In this document: piece after piece, positions 1 through 12,153 of the stretch
How the letters are laid out: every line of letters starts with the position of its first letter
How positions within the stretch are numbered: the first letter of the stretch is position 1
Assembly (NCBI RefSeq): GCF_008831285.2
Contig: NC_045145.1
Location: forward strand, 16,552,802 to 16,616,801
From: Nymphaea colorata
Taxonomy: Eukaryota; Streptophyta; Magnoliopsida; Nymphaeales; Nymphaeaceae
Direction: 5' to 3'
DNA length: 64,000 nt
The notes under the pieces: model-generated
Databases searched by the model: none
What the model was told of the DNA's origin: nothing
Seen by the model: the letters and a program-made list of their open reading frames with translations, nothing else
Made by a program: the position numbers and the translations under genes

Positions 1-3000
1 TCTAGACCTACACAAGGCATTTCGTTTTTAGATCACAGAGATCGAGACAAATAAAAGAATCACTATCATTCTTCACCATGCTTACCTGGGTGAGCGAGAG
101 CGTGAATAGCGTCTCCTGGGGCTTCGGCTCCTGCTCCCACTACTGCTTCTGCTTCTGCTTCTGCTTCTGCTTCTGCTGTGGCGGTATCTGTTGCTTCAGT
201 TGTTTCAAAAAATTTAGAAGCTCAACCATAAAAACATGCAGTTAAAATACTACATTCAATTATGTCATCTACGATGGATTGTGGCATGGACAAGCCAACG
301 ATCTGTCATTGATTAATCCAATAAAAGACATGTAAACGATGGGAATATATAGGTAAGCATAGTCCAGCACGTTATACAGAAATAAGCCAAGATGCAACAA
401 AAGTCAGAAGAGTCCTACAGATCAACATGCAAAGCAGGAAAAGGAAACCCAACCAGGCAACCACTATTTGCTACTGCCTGGTATTATCAGATTTTGCAGT
501 TTGCTTAACAAGTCAACTTCTGCTTCTCCATCGACTGTTTCCTAAAGCTAATATTTGGCAGTTCATACTGTTCAATCAAGCAACAGTCAACAGCTGTTGT
601 CACTTCCGCAAATTGCTGTTCCAAAAGTCACATGTTACATGCTCCCCTGAGAAACCGGTTTGCTCAGACGGCCGACCAAAATTAAAATGTCAGCACCCCA
701 AGTAACTCTTTCAATCAGATTACTAACTGCCATATACAAAGAAGGAACTGAAACAGACTGGAATCTACAGGTGTCCAGACAAAAAAATTATTTCCATCTT
801 TTGTATTAGCTTAGCATTTGATCGGTTAAACAGGCGAATGCAACCTGGGTAGAGAGACTTGGCTGCTTGCCCAGGGACACAAAACCCCATGGCTAATACT
901 CCTGCCTCCAGGTTTAAATTTAGTTAAAATATAATTATTCTGAAGCCCCTGATTGGTCATGGTATTAGCGGTCGGTGTCCTTTGCAGACACTCATTAGAA
1001 AGAGTTGCAGCTGAAGGATGGTCAATGTATAATGGGGAACAGCCATATGATAGAAATGGCAAGACGCCCAACCACAGAATTTTTAAGACCCCAAGAATGT
1101 TCAGTTAATTCAGTTTTCTACAATTTCTTTAGTTAAATCTTCAAGGAATACTAGCAAGCCAAATTATAAAATAAAAGCACTTCATAAACTTCAGACTGCA
1201 TGACAAGACCGTGGGAATTGACAAGACAGACCAGGCTTCATAAGTACCTTGGGGGGGAGCGGCTATAACTACGACTACGACTTCTCCTCCTGCGATGGCC
1301 TAATCTGCTTGTTTCAGCAAGTTTTTCTAGCCTTTGTCTTTCCTGTTCCCGTTTTCTTGCCATCTCAGCTGCTGAATCCTTTTTAACTGTCAAAATAGAA
1401 AGCAACATCAACTGCGGAACACGTACAAAATAAGCTCCTGGCTAATTTAATCGCTTCAGAACAACCATCAACTTAGCATGTTCCACAAAAAACAAGCGTA
1501 AGCAGCATAACTTACTTTGTTTGTTCAGCTGCTTGCTCATGATTCTTTTAAGACGTTCCTGAGGTGTCTCCTTTTTCTCATTTGACTGTGCCTTCAAAGC
1601 TACCCCAGCAGTAGCAGGCTTGCTTAATTTTGCCAATGCAGATGATGTGCTGTTGACAGCTTTTTCAGGTGAGATGGAAGAAAATATATGTAAATCTGAT
1701 GCCAGGAAATGCATACAAAACAGAACTGCTAATGGCAGTGTACCTAACAGGAGGCTTGGACATTTTCATATTCTTTTCCACATCTGTAGAAACAGATGAT
1801 GCGGGATCAATATGCAGTGCCTCCAGTATACGACCAGAAGAAGGCCTGTAAAAGTATAAGAATATCAAAAGTTGGCCCACTGCAGTAGCAAAGTACCTTT
1901 TAAGGTGCACACTTTGGAATCAGTCATCAAAACATGTACTTAATGACAAAGAAAAAGAAACTCATATATGTGCTTTCGCAGGAAGAACACCATATTCTTC
2001 CAATTAAAGGTTCTCTTGCCAGCTCCCATTTCAAGGTGTTCCCCTTGATATCAATTTAACACCTACATGTGGTCTAACCCAAAACCCAAAGTGTCTTCCT
2101 TAGATAACCACTTGAAGCATCAGAATAAGCTGCAGGAGAGAAAACATTGCCCAAGTTATCGATGCAGGACTTAAAGGTCGAGTGCTCCGACCGGTTAAGT
2201 GTATCAACTTGAGGAGGAGATTGTGGTGGGGAGATTCCTTCCAGCCTCTGATCATCCACATCTGCTGTACCCCCAAACTCTGTAATGTACTCTATTTTTG
2301 GAGCCTTGGATTTGCTCCGATGCCCACCATCATTATGAGAACTGCGTTCATGGCGCCTGGAATATGAAGGTGAATGTGATTGTGACCTGGATCTTGATCT
2401 GTTGCAAATAAACCAATTAACTATCAATGGCAGCACATAAGACAAAGGCATGAATCCAGTGAAGTAATCAGAAAATACAGTAAAAAAATGAAGATTGTAA
2501 TGTGCTACATACTTCCTGGATCGAGAATATGCTTCATAAGTAGGACTTCGCCGAGACTCCCTGACAAACTCATAACACAAAAACAATAAGATATTATCGG
2601 AGACTTAGAAAGTGACAGGGGATAGAAAAGGCAAGCTACCATCTGTCTACCTGTAGGGGTCATTATGAAACAATCGACTTCCTGAGATACGTGCAGCTTC
2701 TCTGTCTCTTTCTCTTTCAATCTGAGAAGCCTTTCTCCTCTCCTTTCGACTAAGCTTTCTCTGTTATTTTTCCCCGTTTGAGTTGCAGGACATAAGGGAG
2801 TGAAACAACAACAGAAATATTAGTGACCAACTAACCCTACCATTGCGGGGTCCCCTTTCACAGCTTCTTTTTGTCGTTTCTCTTCTTCCTTAGCCCTTTT
2901 ATCCATACGCACAAGCCAATTAAATCTTTTTATTCCAAATTCTCTAGCAATCGCCTCCATCCCTTCATCATTGCTATCGTCACTGCTGTTTTCTTTTTCA

Positions 3001-6000
3001 TCATCATCTTCCTCATCATCTTCGTCGTCTTCATCGCTTTCCAGAATCTGAGACTCGTCCTTTCCATCACTTTCATAAGAGAATCCCACCTGTGAATATG
3101 AGCCTTTGTTCACCTGTGGCTGCTGAGGAGGATGGGACCTGTTCAATATACGGCAAATTAGACATCAAATAGTTGATAACACTCCTACAAGCTCAAGCAT
3201 TATCTGCTACTCAACGTTGAACAACTACTACATAGAACATGACAACACGATCCACTTAAAAGATAAGGAAAAAAGAAAGGTTTTTCTTGTTCAGGTCAAT
3301 CATAATAATTGAACTGTGACAGCAATAAATTAAGGTTGCTTTCTAAAGCAGCATTTAGTGTCCCTTTTCCATTTGGAACTTTAAGATTGTGAGGTATGGG
3401 ATAAAAGACTCGAAGAATATGGGCATAATACGCAACGTTATTTCCTACCAAACTGCTAGAGTTTGGCATGGTAAACACCAAACAATAAATACACTAGAAA
3501 AATGGTATTATGTTAAAACTTCAAATCAATCTATGCAAAATCTTGAAAAAATGAAAAAAAATCATAAAGAACAATGATGCAAAAGGTTATGAACTAAGAG
3601 AAGGAAGCAATAAGCTTTTTGCAGAAGTCAAGACCAACAACCTGAGATCGTATATGCCAACTGAACCCTAAAAGTTAATTTGTCTGGCTACTCAGTTAAC
3701 AATTCTGGCTTGTGGTCAAGGCCATAGAACGGAACCACTAGATTTCTTGAAAAAGTGAACCAACTTCTTAAGAAAACTTTTGTCAAGCAAACACAACATG
3801 ATCAAGAAACCAAAAAGACAGTATTGCAGATAGAAGCACTAAAATCAAACCTTCAATAGATTAAGCATGTGAATTACCAACTAATCAACAGAAGGACCAC
3901 ACCAACACAGAAAATCCAAAAGTGGAAAGAGGACCTGTGTGACATATAAATAGCTGTAGCTCTTGCCTCCATGTCTTGATTAACATGCTGTAAGCCCTCT
4001 TCATCAGTAACTGTTTGAGCAAACAAAACATAGGATGTGATGGGTATAGTAACAGATAAACATGTAAGAATAGCATGAAATGAGAGAGAAACAAGGACTT
4101 GATGTTCCTTAACATTGATAATGCTGGAATCAATTATCAAACACATGCTCAAGAGGATAATGCATAAGCACAAATTTCAAGAAGTACCGACATCCTTTTC
4201 GTCGATGCTTAATTAAATCCCGGTAACGCTCAAAATTAACAAACTCTTCAAGTTCTTCTTCTTCTTCAGATTTTTCTTGAGCTCGAATGCGTCTAGAATC
4301 AGCATCTCGAATGAAGTCAAGAAGAGCACGGCCATCAAATCTGGTAATAGATAGAAAAGATGCTCGGAGAATATGAAATTTCACCATTTTAAGTTAAACA
4401 CCTAAAATAATGAATATAAAAATCAGAGTTACCTGTCAATTAAAATATTTTGCTTCCCATTCCAAGGTATTCTACAATAAAACATCAAGAATTAAACTGA
4501 GTAGAGTAGGAAGGTGATTTCAGACATACTATAGCTCAATAAACATGCAGGCCAGCAACAATTTGGTTGCAAAGGGAAACAAGAACATTATGAAGGAACG
4601 TAATGGAAGATTCTCAAGAGGACTAGGATCACATATTATTTGTCCTGGAACTTGTCATGGCAGGAACACGCCTATGTTTAAGGTCAGGGAATCTAAACTT
4701 ACAAATGTTTATTTTACTAATGGACAAATCTCCATCAGCATGTACCACTGTATATATTTCCATTAATCACCGAAATTTCAAATAGGTTGTGCACTGCCAG
4801 CGTTGACCACTAATCATCAGTTTTCCTTCTACTAGACCTTCAAGTAGACCTCAGATTCATGCCCACCCATAATGAACCACACGGAAATATCCCTTTTTCT
4901 TGAACAAAAGTGAACCTTTATCAGTATTCACATATATTGAACCATAGATGTTTACATGTTAACATGTTTAATTGTTCCCAAACATAATATGGACCCCAAA
5001 CATAATATAAAACAAAACTTTTCAGATAATGGAAAATCAAGTGGTTGCACCAAGGATGGTTTTAAACTTTTTCCAAACATCATTTTTAGCTTCACTTTAA
5101 CACATAAACATGAAAATAGATCATCCCAAACATGACATAATTGTAATTTTCGAGTCTTTGGAGATTACAGCTATGCATCATTTGCAAAGCATTACCTAAA
5201 AATAATTGACATTTGAAAGAAATGGTGATTGTGTTACTAAGGATAACCACTGGAGAATTTTCAGCTTATAAAAATCCAAGATATATATTATCATTCATGC
5301 ATTCATGTATTACATATGTATGCTCTGCTATATATGCTCTGCTATACATGCATAGATAAATATATATTACATGCATAGATATATATGCTCTGCTATATAT
5401 GCATAGATAAATATATATTACATGTGTATGCACACAAATACATAACTTTTCAACCTATTGATGTTTTCTTTCAAAGACCTACCAAAATCTACAATTTTAT
5501 AGTTTATCGTGACAAAATTCTGTTTGTTTGCAATAAAGCATTGTCACGATTGGGCAACTAGTAGTCCTCCTATCTATCTGCCTCCCTAGACACAGTATCT
5601 TGAGTACCAACGATGGTTACCACAGCTGCTGGCATGTGATGTTTGGACGTAGATCTTTATGAATGGCCAGAACTTTATACTAACACCCATATCTTACTAA
5701 GTCTTTTCAAAGCCCTTTTCGACCTTAACAAGCAGATGCAGAAAACCAAAATTTGTAGCTATGATTCAAATCAAAGGTGCACCACCGTCAGTCATGTTAG
5801 TCTTTTACTACGATTGTCAAATTTTATATGCCAACGTCCTGGCACACCAGTAAACAGATTATGAAGTCCAAGTCATCCATCAGACACTTATTGACAATGA
5901 TTTTAACATAGGGATTCCACATAGCGACGAGAAGGAAAGGTTCTACACTTGCTAGTACACAATATCTAAGAGAAACGACTTGTTTTCCAACATCTTCTTG

Positions 6001-6651
6001 GGCATTAAGTAGACCAAACCATATGAATATCAGCTATATGGATTATTAGACGGGGTGAGGAGGAAGAGAAACAAGTTCCAACTTGTTCTGTTGTGATGCG
6101 TCAGCAATCTTAACAGAACAAAAAAGGTTAGCCCACAATGCACCAAACCAGAACGAATGCAAACAAAGAAGCAACAATGACAATGCAATTAGCAAGCCTC
6201 CTCATTATCGAGCAAATGTTTGAAATGGACAAGAAATAAAGAGAAACTAACCAGTGACAAGCATATTAGTTACACAGGAATTACGTGCCCACATGTTAGG
6301 TTAACGATCATAGACGAACCCAAACACCAGTGCTAAAAAAGGAAAAATCAACCCCACACATAAAAGGGAAAACGATAACCTAAACACCAATACCGTAAAA
6401 AACAACAAGAAAAAAATGAGAAGGACACAAAGGATCGGACAGAAAGAGACTCACAGTCCCTGTTGATCCTGGGTAGCCTGGTAGAGCCCGTCGTCACGGT
6501 ACACGCGGCACCGGGATCCGGCTGCCTGAATCAACTGTTGGGGGTCGACGCGACGCTTAGCGAGGAAGACCGCCCGGCGCTGCGCCCGCTTCCGAGCGGC
6601 GTCCATCAGGTCATGGACCTTCTTCTCCGACCGCCGAGCTTCGTGCCACAT
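1..6651 (-). CDS. CLASRP/SWAP-type arginine/serine-rich splicing protein (partial, continues left of window)
   Basis: This is a likely nuclear pre-mRNA splicing regulator homologous to CLK4-associating SR-rich protein (SFRS16). Exons on the minus strand, by phase, are 6651-6455 (ATG at 6651), 4471-4433, 4340-4192, 4010-3935, 3138-2841, 2760-2651, 2560-2513, 2398 to about 2192 or 2109, 1845-1744, 1649-1516, 1386-1248 and 175-86. The N terminus starts MWHEARRSEKKVHDLM and is followed by a PWNGKQNILIDRFDGRALLD block, the SWAP N-terminal domain signature. An acidic stretch (DEDDEDDEEDDDEKE) comes next, then REFGIKRFNWLVRMDKRAKEE, RKLSRKERRKA, SR-rich repeats and the TPQERLKRIMSKQLNKQ motif. The last visible exon encodes an RS domain of alternating Arg-Ser. 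Phases join cleanly at all junctions except the donor near 2100-2200, where a donor at 2192 restores frame but is weak. The start codon fits the conserved MWHEAR start of the family. The C terminus lies outside the window. Confidence 0.86.
5331..5424. repeat. Tandem duplication in intron 1 of the CLASRP-like gene
   Basis: Two AT-rich copies with a period of 51 bp, each containing TGCATAGATAAATATATATT, lie in the 1,983-bp first intron. One copy reads TATAC and the other TATAT near the middle. The rest of the intron shows no coding potential. Confidence 0.75.
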
Positions 6652-8199
6652 CCTCTCTCGCTCTCTCTCTCTCTGCCAAAGCCGAACTATTCGATGGAGA
6701 GACAGAGATGTCTCTGATCGTCGATCTTCGCTGAAGAACGCCTAAAAAAGATCAGGATTTCGCGGGAAGAAGAAGACCAAACCCTAACCTCCTCTCGGAC
6801 AGAGCTCTCCCGCTCTCTTTCACTGCCCAAGTCAGGGATGTGGTGGTGGTGGTCCGCAGGTCGGGGTGACAACGGGTCGGACCTGCTAAAACTGGGTACT
6901 TCGAACTTGTGGATCCAACTATGAGACCGCAGTGTCCGGTTCGAACTAAAGTTGGATCTGTCTCGCTGGTTCAAGTCGCTTACAGGACTGTTCACAGTTG
7001 CCTGGAAATCCACTTCCATTTTCAGAGTTCAGAGTTGTTCCAGAATGTCCATTTGGACTGAAATCTGAAAGGTTGAACTAAGCTCGATCGATGACGAAGA
7101 AACTGTGATCTCACCACCTTAAGGTCGGAATCCCTCTCATCTTCAATCTATTTCGAATCGAATCTCTCAAAACACACCTTTTTATGCAATTTTGATTTTA
7201 TGATTCTATGGTAAGAAACTATCAAACGTAACCTGATAGTTTATTGTTGTCTAAATTGTCAGCTAGAAATCTTCAATCTATTTCTAGTGTTTTATGAGTC
7301 TTGCTTCAAACTTGAGTGAGGTACGTTCATGGAACACTTATATAGTGTTTTATTCAACAAATGACCTCTTATGATCTGACTAAACGTGCTTTATGTTATG
7401 GTTTTCTTCTTGAGAATAAGAGTTTGAGTTTTCCTGGACATTTTCTAAATTGATGATTTGCCAAGGTTTTCATATTTATCGTTTTCTTTTTCTCCTTTCC
7501 TGCAGGCAATTTGGAACCTGATACCCTTTTGTAATCACAGGCGGTAGAATTGCTACTATGCATGACAGCTAGAGATGACACAGTTAATCACTGGCCTTCG
7601 GATTCATCTTCTATAATAGAGATGAAGTTCGTCTTCTGTAGAAAGGCCTTTAGCAGTTGGAGAAGCTCTCTGTGATGAGCTGCCTAATGGTGGTATACGT
7701 TATCGTTCAATCTAACCTTGTGAAGAGGAAGATCAGAAAATCTTTTCAGGCCTACCTCTCCCCTTGCTTGTTTTGTTGATCGAAGAATGTTGTGGACGAT
7801 ATTACTGATACATGGTGTATGGAATAATATATCCGATATCGCATTATCTAATATATATTTAGAAAATTGTCAGATTTTTATTCCGTAAATCTTGTCATTT
7901 CATTTAGTTGTTGTGTTTTTATTTTCTACAACGTATCCATGTTTATATGTTCCAAAATGTTCAAAAACACGGATATATATATTCGTAGGATCTATCCATG
8001 TCATTTTTTTTTTCACAATGAGATTTTCTAAAAATAATACTCTTACGAATATAAAGCAATGGTTTATCCATTCAAAAAAAAAAAAATGTTTCTTTGGCTT
8101 TCCAAGACAACTAAAATAAAGACAATGATAACTATTTGTGCATTTGTCAAGGTAAAACGATAACTTCTCAAAGGGAAAAAAAAACGCTGTGGTCTACTA
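6652..8199. other. 5' flank of the CLASRP-like gene; no gene seen
   Basis: Just upstream of the CLASRP-like ATG is a CT-rich run (6655-6676; GA-rich in the transcript sense), typical of plant leaders. The 110-codon minus-strand frame reaching 7019 looks like leader or promoter sequence, with no recognisable domain. From about 7100 to 8200 the DNA is AT-rich and I see no gene. Confidence 0.5.
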
Positions 8200-8653
8200 T
8201 TTCCATCCGTTTACCCAAAAGTGATGAGACCAATCTTGTCATCTAACAGACGGGCTCAGATCTTTTAGTGAGACCGATTCAAACGGATTCCAACTCGCTT
8301 TTTAGCATTTCCAAAATGCAACTTTCTTTTTACTATTTTCACTTGAACATCTCTCATAATCTTCACTACGAGGCTAAATTTTTAAGGTGTTACAATCCAC
8401 CTCCTTAAAGCACATGCGTCCGCACGCATGGGACCTTAAGTCTCAGTATTGAACTGGCTCTAATACTACGCTTTTGGACTTAAACCCTTAGTCTGACGGA
8501 CCCCAGCCCACTCCATAACTGTTTCGACTCTAATCCCCAAAAAGCTAAGAATCATTACAACCATCTATTTATAAGTCCTTCAAGACCACTCACAACCTTT
8601 AGTACGAATCACTCACAATATTTAATACGAAATTAAATTTTTAGGGTATCACA
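8200..8653 (-). mobile_element. TRIM/LARD-like LTR retrotransposon relic
   Basis: Read on the minus strand, an LTR-like start TGTGATACCCTAAAAATTTA at 8653 is repeated as TGTAACACCTTAAAAATTTA at 8394. Between them, at 8468-8455, is a sequence close to the plant initiator-Met tRNA primer-binding site (TAGTATTAGAGCC against the usual TGGTATCAGAGC). A purine tract, AAGGAGGTGGAT, sits directly before the second copy, where a polypurine tract belongs. A TATAAATAG motif lies inside the first LTR-like part. No coding sequence is present and the two ends are clearly diverged, so this is an old miniature LTR element. The far edge near 8200 is approximate. Confidence 0.5.
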
Positions 8654-9520
8654 TGCTTCGTTCCGTTCCATCAAAACAACATTTTGTTTTTTAAAAGGTT
8701 CATGAAACGTGCAGTTATTATGTGAAGCGTTTGGTTGTTAGATTATTGATAGTACCCACAATCATACCATCTTTCTAAACAAAGACATTGTACTTTTAGA
8801 TCATGTATATGGAGAGTTTTTGTCTTTTGATTGCTTGTTTATGATGCGACAAGAAATTCACATTAAATATAAGTTTCATCAAACAGAAGATAGAAAGCAA
8901 ACAGCAGAGGAAAGCAAACAGCAGTCGACTCGGTCGGTCAGTGTGGGTTCGTGGGCAATTGCCTACACAGACCCACAAAATATACTTATTTATATATTGG
9001 TGCCCTTCAACAAAAAATCTACGCCACTACCGCTAAATCGCCGGCCTGAATAGTTTTCCGGCATGGATGCCCGTCGGTCGTTGAAAAGGATATCAATATG
9101 GCGAACAAACATAATGACGATGCGTTCATAAAAGTTGGGCCCCATTATTTGTTGGTTCCGCCCATTGTTCATGATGTGATCCGCTAGTTTATTGTGACCA
9201 CGGAACCTTTTTTCCCCACATATTCAATGCTACTTGGATTTGGCGGAAGCTTTCAAAGCTTGGGATCGTAAGCTTTACTTTTGCAATGCGTTAGCTTGGC
9301 AAACGGCAGGGTCCATCTGAACCGGTGCAACTAATGCGTGGTCATTTTCCGGCAAACTTTCAAGCTGGAGATGGTGCTCGATGGCAACATGCTTGAGCTT
9401 ACTTTGCCTTGTTCCGTTCTTTTAATCACAATTCACAACCCCAAATTTAAGAACCTTCAACACTTTGCCTAGCCTCTTATTATTTTGAGTTGGTAGTGTC
9501 TCCTAACTAAGTAGTGTGTT
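8654..9520. other. Intergenic stretch, nothing recognised
   Basis: Mixed-composition DNA with only short open frames, none showing a domain or codon pattern that I recognise. Confidence 0.5.
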
Positions 9521-9996
9521 ATTATCGATTAGGGATGCCAATATATCTCATTATTGATTAGGGATGCCAATATATCCAATTTGAATCGGATATCTGACCG
9601 ATTCAAATTGAAAAAATCGAACATGGAAAAGAATTTAATATTTAATTAAAAAATCAGATCGAATTCAGATTTAATAAATGACATCCGATTGGATTCAGAT
9701 ATACATAAATAGTATATCTGATCAGATTCATTTTTAGACAAATATCTTGTATCTAATACTATTAAATTTTGAAAATTAGCAAAATGAGGTTCAGAATTTG
9801 GATTCGGATATAAATATAAAAATTAAATTTGGATCAGATTTGGATTGTAAAATCAAATTTCAGATTCGGACTCAGGTATGACTTTTCTTTATTCGAGTTC
9901 GAATTCAAATTTGAATGTGTGGATATCTAAAAACGTGGATATAATTAAGAATATATCTGATCTGAATCCAATCCGTTGACATCCCTATTATCGATT
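9521..9996. mobile_element. MITE with perfect 10-bp target site duplication
   Basis: The element at 9531-9986 begins AGGGATGCCAA and ends TTGACATCCCT, an inverted pair with one mismatch. It is flanked by identical direct repeats ATTATCGATT at 9521-9530 and 9987-9996. The interior is AT-rich with many GGATATC and GATTCGGAT words. The left end is partly duplicated, because a second near-copy of the terminus begins around 9551. It has no coding capacity. A 10-bp duplication suggests mobilisation by a Mutator-type transposase; the superfamily is not certain. Confidence 0.75.
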
Positions 9997-10217
9997 CAAC
10001 AACAATCAAACCATTAGACATAGCAGAGCATCACCACAAAGGCAATGAAAGTAGTCCTGAATAATAGAAGAATAAGGAGAAGGGGGAGGCTTCGGCCTTC
10101 GTTCAGATGGTGGGATCAGCCTCACGCTCACTCTCAACGCTAGACATAATTTACATTTTTAAATAACAAATTTACATTTTTAAATAACAAATATACAAAA
10201 TGATGTAACAACTAATG

Positions 10218-10504
10218 GGGTGTTTGGATGACACCCCAAAATCAGATTTTGGAGGTAAAACACGATTTTGCTTCAAAAAACAAGTTCTTGAAACGTTTGG
10301 GTGCTATCAAAATTGGGTTTAAGGAAAACCAAGATTTGTGAGGATATAGTTTTATAAAAAAAAAAAGTTATTCATGAAAAACTAGGTTTTGCGTGCGCCG
10401 TTCGAAGAAATGAACCAAATTTTAGAATTCATTAAAGAACTCCATTTTCATCAACACTAAGTTTTCACAAAACTGTTTTAGACGCAGGTGTCATCCAAAC
10501 GCCC
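10218..10504. mobile_element. MITE with GGGTGTTTGGATGACACC inverted termini
   Basis: The left terminus GGGTGTTTGGATGACACC (10218-10235) and the inverted complement of the right terminus match over 18 bp with one mismatch (T/C). The interior is AT-rich, non-coding and about 290 bp long. I could not find a convincing target duplication. The GGGTGTTTGG start is common among plant MITEs; a related end occurs at 26111. Confidence 0.65.
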
Positions 10505-11285
10505 TCCAATTAATAATCCAAGTTTCATTATTTATATGATTATTATTGCTCCCTAAATAACAATCCAAAATTCATTAATGCTATTATTTTTATAGTTGCC
10601 TTTAAAGTGTAAGAACGGAATATACAATTCTTCAAAGAATACGTTCTAATTTCTATTCTATGAAACAATTCATTAGCAAGTAAGAATCGATGCGTGGTAG
10701 AGATTTATTTGCGTGCGTTACGTGGATTCGAAACAATGCCGTGGGCAAGGAAGGCAAGGTATTATTTTGGTTCCTTGCGCATCAAGCAAAGCTTAGCTCG
10801 AAAGAACCGTGTAAAGGAGGGTGACCCATCAAGAAATGCAACCGATTATTCTATTGAAATCAATATCGAACCTCGCCTTTCTGTTGGGTTAAATTCCGTG
10901 TCCTCCCTTTTTGATTATCAAACTTTGACCACTAGCGTTTTTGACACATTGCTTTGGAAACACGTCTAATCATGAACAGATATGAAAATAATCAAATCAG
11001 ACACTATTGTGATCTGAAAACAGTTAACAAATCATAGTGATTAATTAAATAACTGTAACGGTCCCATGGCAAAAGGTGTCTTAAATGAGATATTGTTGGC
11101 CGGTGGTTATGTGCTCATTTGGCAGCCTAACTTTTAAAAAAAGTTGGACGATGCTGGAGTTTGACTTATATAAATCTTAACACCCTGTTTATTTATTTTC
11201 TTTACTTTTCTCTTCATTAAATATGCAACGCCCAAAGTTTATTGAAAACAAAAGCAAATTAAAATAAAGAAGAGGTTCCTCCCTC

Positions 11286-11321
<36 letters not shown>

Positions 11322-11439
11322 TCTTAACCTAACCCTACCAATTTAGTCCAACCCATTTGATGTGACATTGTAAGGATGCTTGCAAATTATTATTTGAGCA
11401 AAAGTCAACCGTAGGGATTATCTCTCATCTATTTTTGAC
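10505..11439. other. AT-rich intergenic DNA with a TA microsatellite
   Basis: A (TA)n run occupies about 11290-11317. No gene or clear element is seen here. The open frame at 10694-10969 has no recognisable family. Confidence 0.5.
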
Positions 11440-11757
11440 ATAGGATTTAACAAGAATTTGAGATGTATGGATTCAAGAGGGGTTTCACTGGCTTGATTTA
11501 AAATCTTGGGGATTTGAGAACTATCAATTTAATATTAGACTCTTCTCTCCATTCTGATTTTAAATAAGATATTTTCTCGGTGCGAAAAAATAAAATAAGG
11601 ATTTCGAGTGTGAATCTCATGTCAGACATAAGATACTTTATTTGATCAACCATGAATTTTATTGTGGATGTTTTTGTTGTATCGACAAAAACATGCTACA
11701 TCAGATACATATTAGATTCATGGATTTCAAATATGAAGTGATCAAATGCTCCCTAAG
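11440..11757. repeat. Dispersed AT-rich element, copy 1
   Basis: This stretch aligns by eye with 26455-26770. Shared blocks, in order, include GGATTTGAGAACTAT/CATA, TCTGATTTTAAAT, GTGTGAATCTNANGTC, AACCATGAATTTTA, a TTTTTGN(N)GTATCGACAAAAA-like hairpin and ATTCATGGATTTCAAA. The two copies are diverged but colinear, which marks a dispersed non-coding repeat. Confidence 0.6.
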
Positions 11758-11942
11758 ATCATAAACTCCATCATTAAATAATTGTAAAATTGTTGTGATT
11801 CGTCCTAATTTGGTAGTTCATGGATGATATGCCAACACGGTGTTTAAAGTCGGTCAGATAATTGGCGTCCGAATGTTCCAATCCTATGCGCGTGTACGTA
11901 GCAGAGGAGCAACCAAGTGAAGATCGACAATACCATAACAGG

Positions 11943-12153
11943 CAGTGGCGGAGCTAGAAAATTTTGGTTGTGAGACACCAATTGATCTTTCGCTTAAGAA
12001 AATGAGTGATTGCAGGGCACTGACTCAGGTCTTGTGTGGGCACGACATGCGGCTGGATCTAGCTGACCTGTTCCTGCTTAATCACAATGCAAGATTTCAA
12101 GGACTGGGATGGGCAGTGGCCCATGCCAATCGCACAGTAGCTCCGCTACTAGC
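11943..12153. mobile_element. Small hAT-like MITE with GTGGCGGAGCTAG ends
   Basis: The left end CAGTGGCGGAGCTAG at 11943 is mirrored by GTAGCTCCGCTACT ending near 12153. The element is about 210 bp. It shares the GGCGGAGC core with copies at 28613, 47420, 48377 and 62835. No exact target duplication was found. The 90-codon open frame over it is probably not a gene. Confidence 0.55.

Noticed and set aside
6687-7019. 110-codon minus-strand frame upstream of the CLASRP-like ATG as an N-terminal extension.
   Set aside because: The family start MWHEAR is at 6651, and the upstream peptide is RE-rich leader-like sequence without homology.
10720-10760. tRNA-like GGATTCGAAAC string.
   Set aside because: No acceptor or anticodon stem partners can be paired around it.
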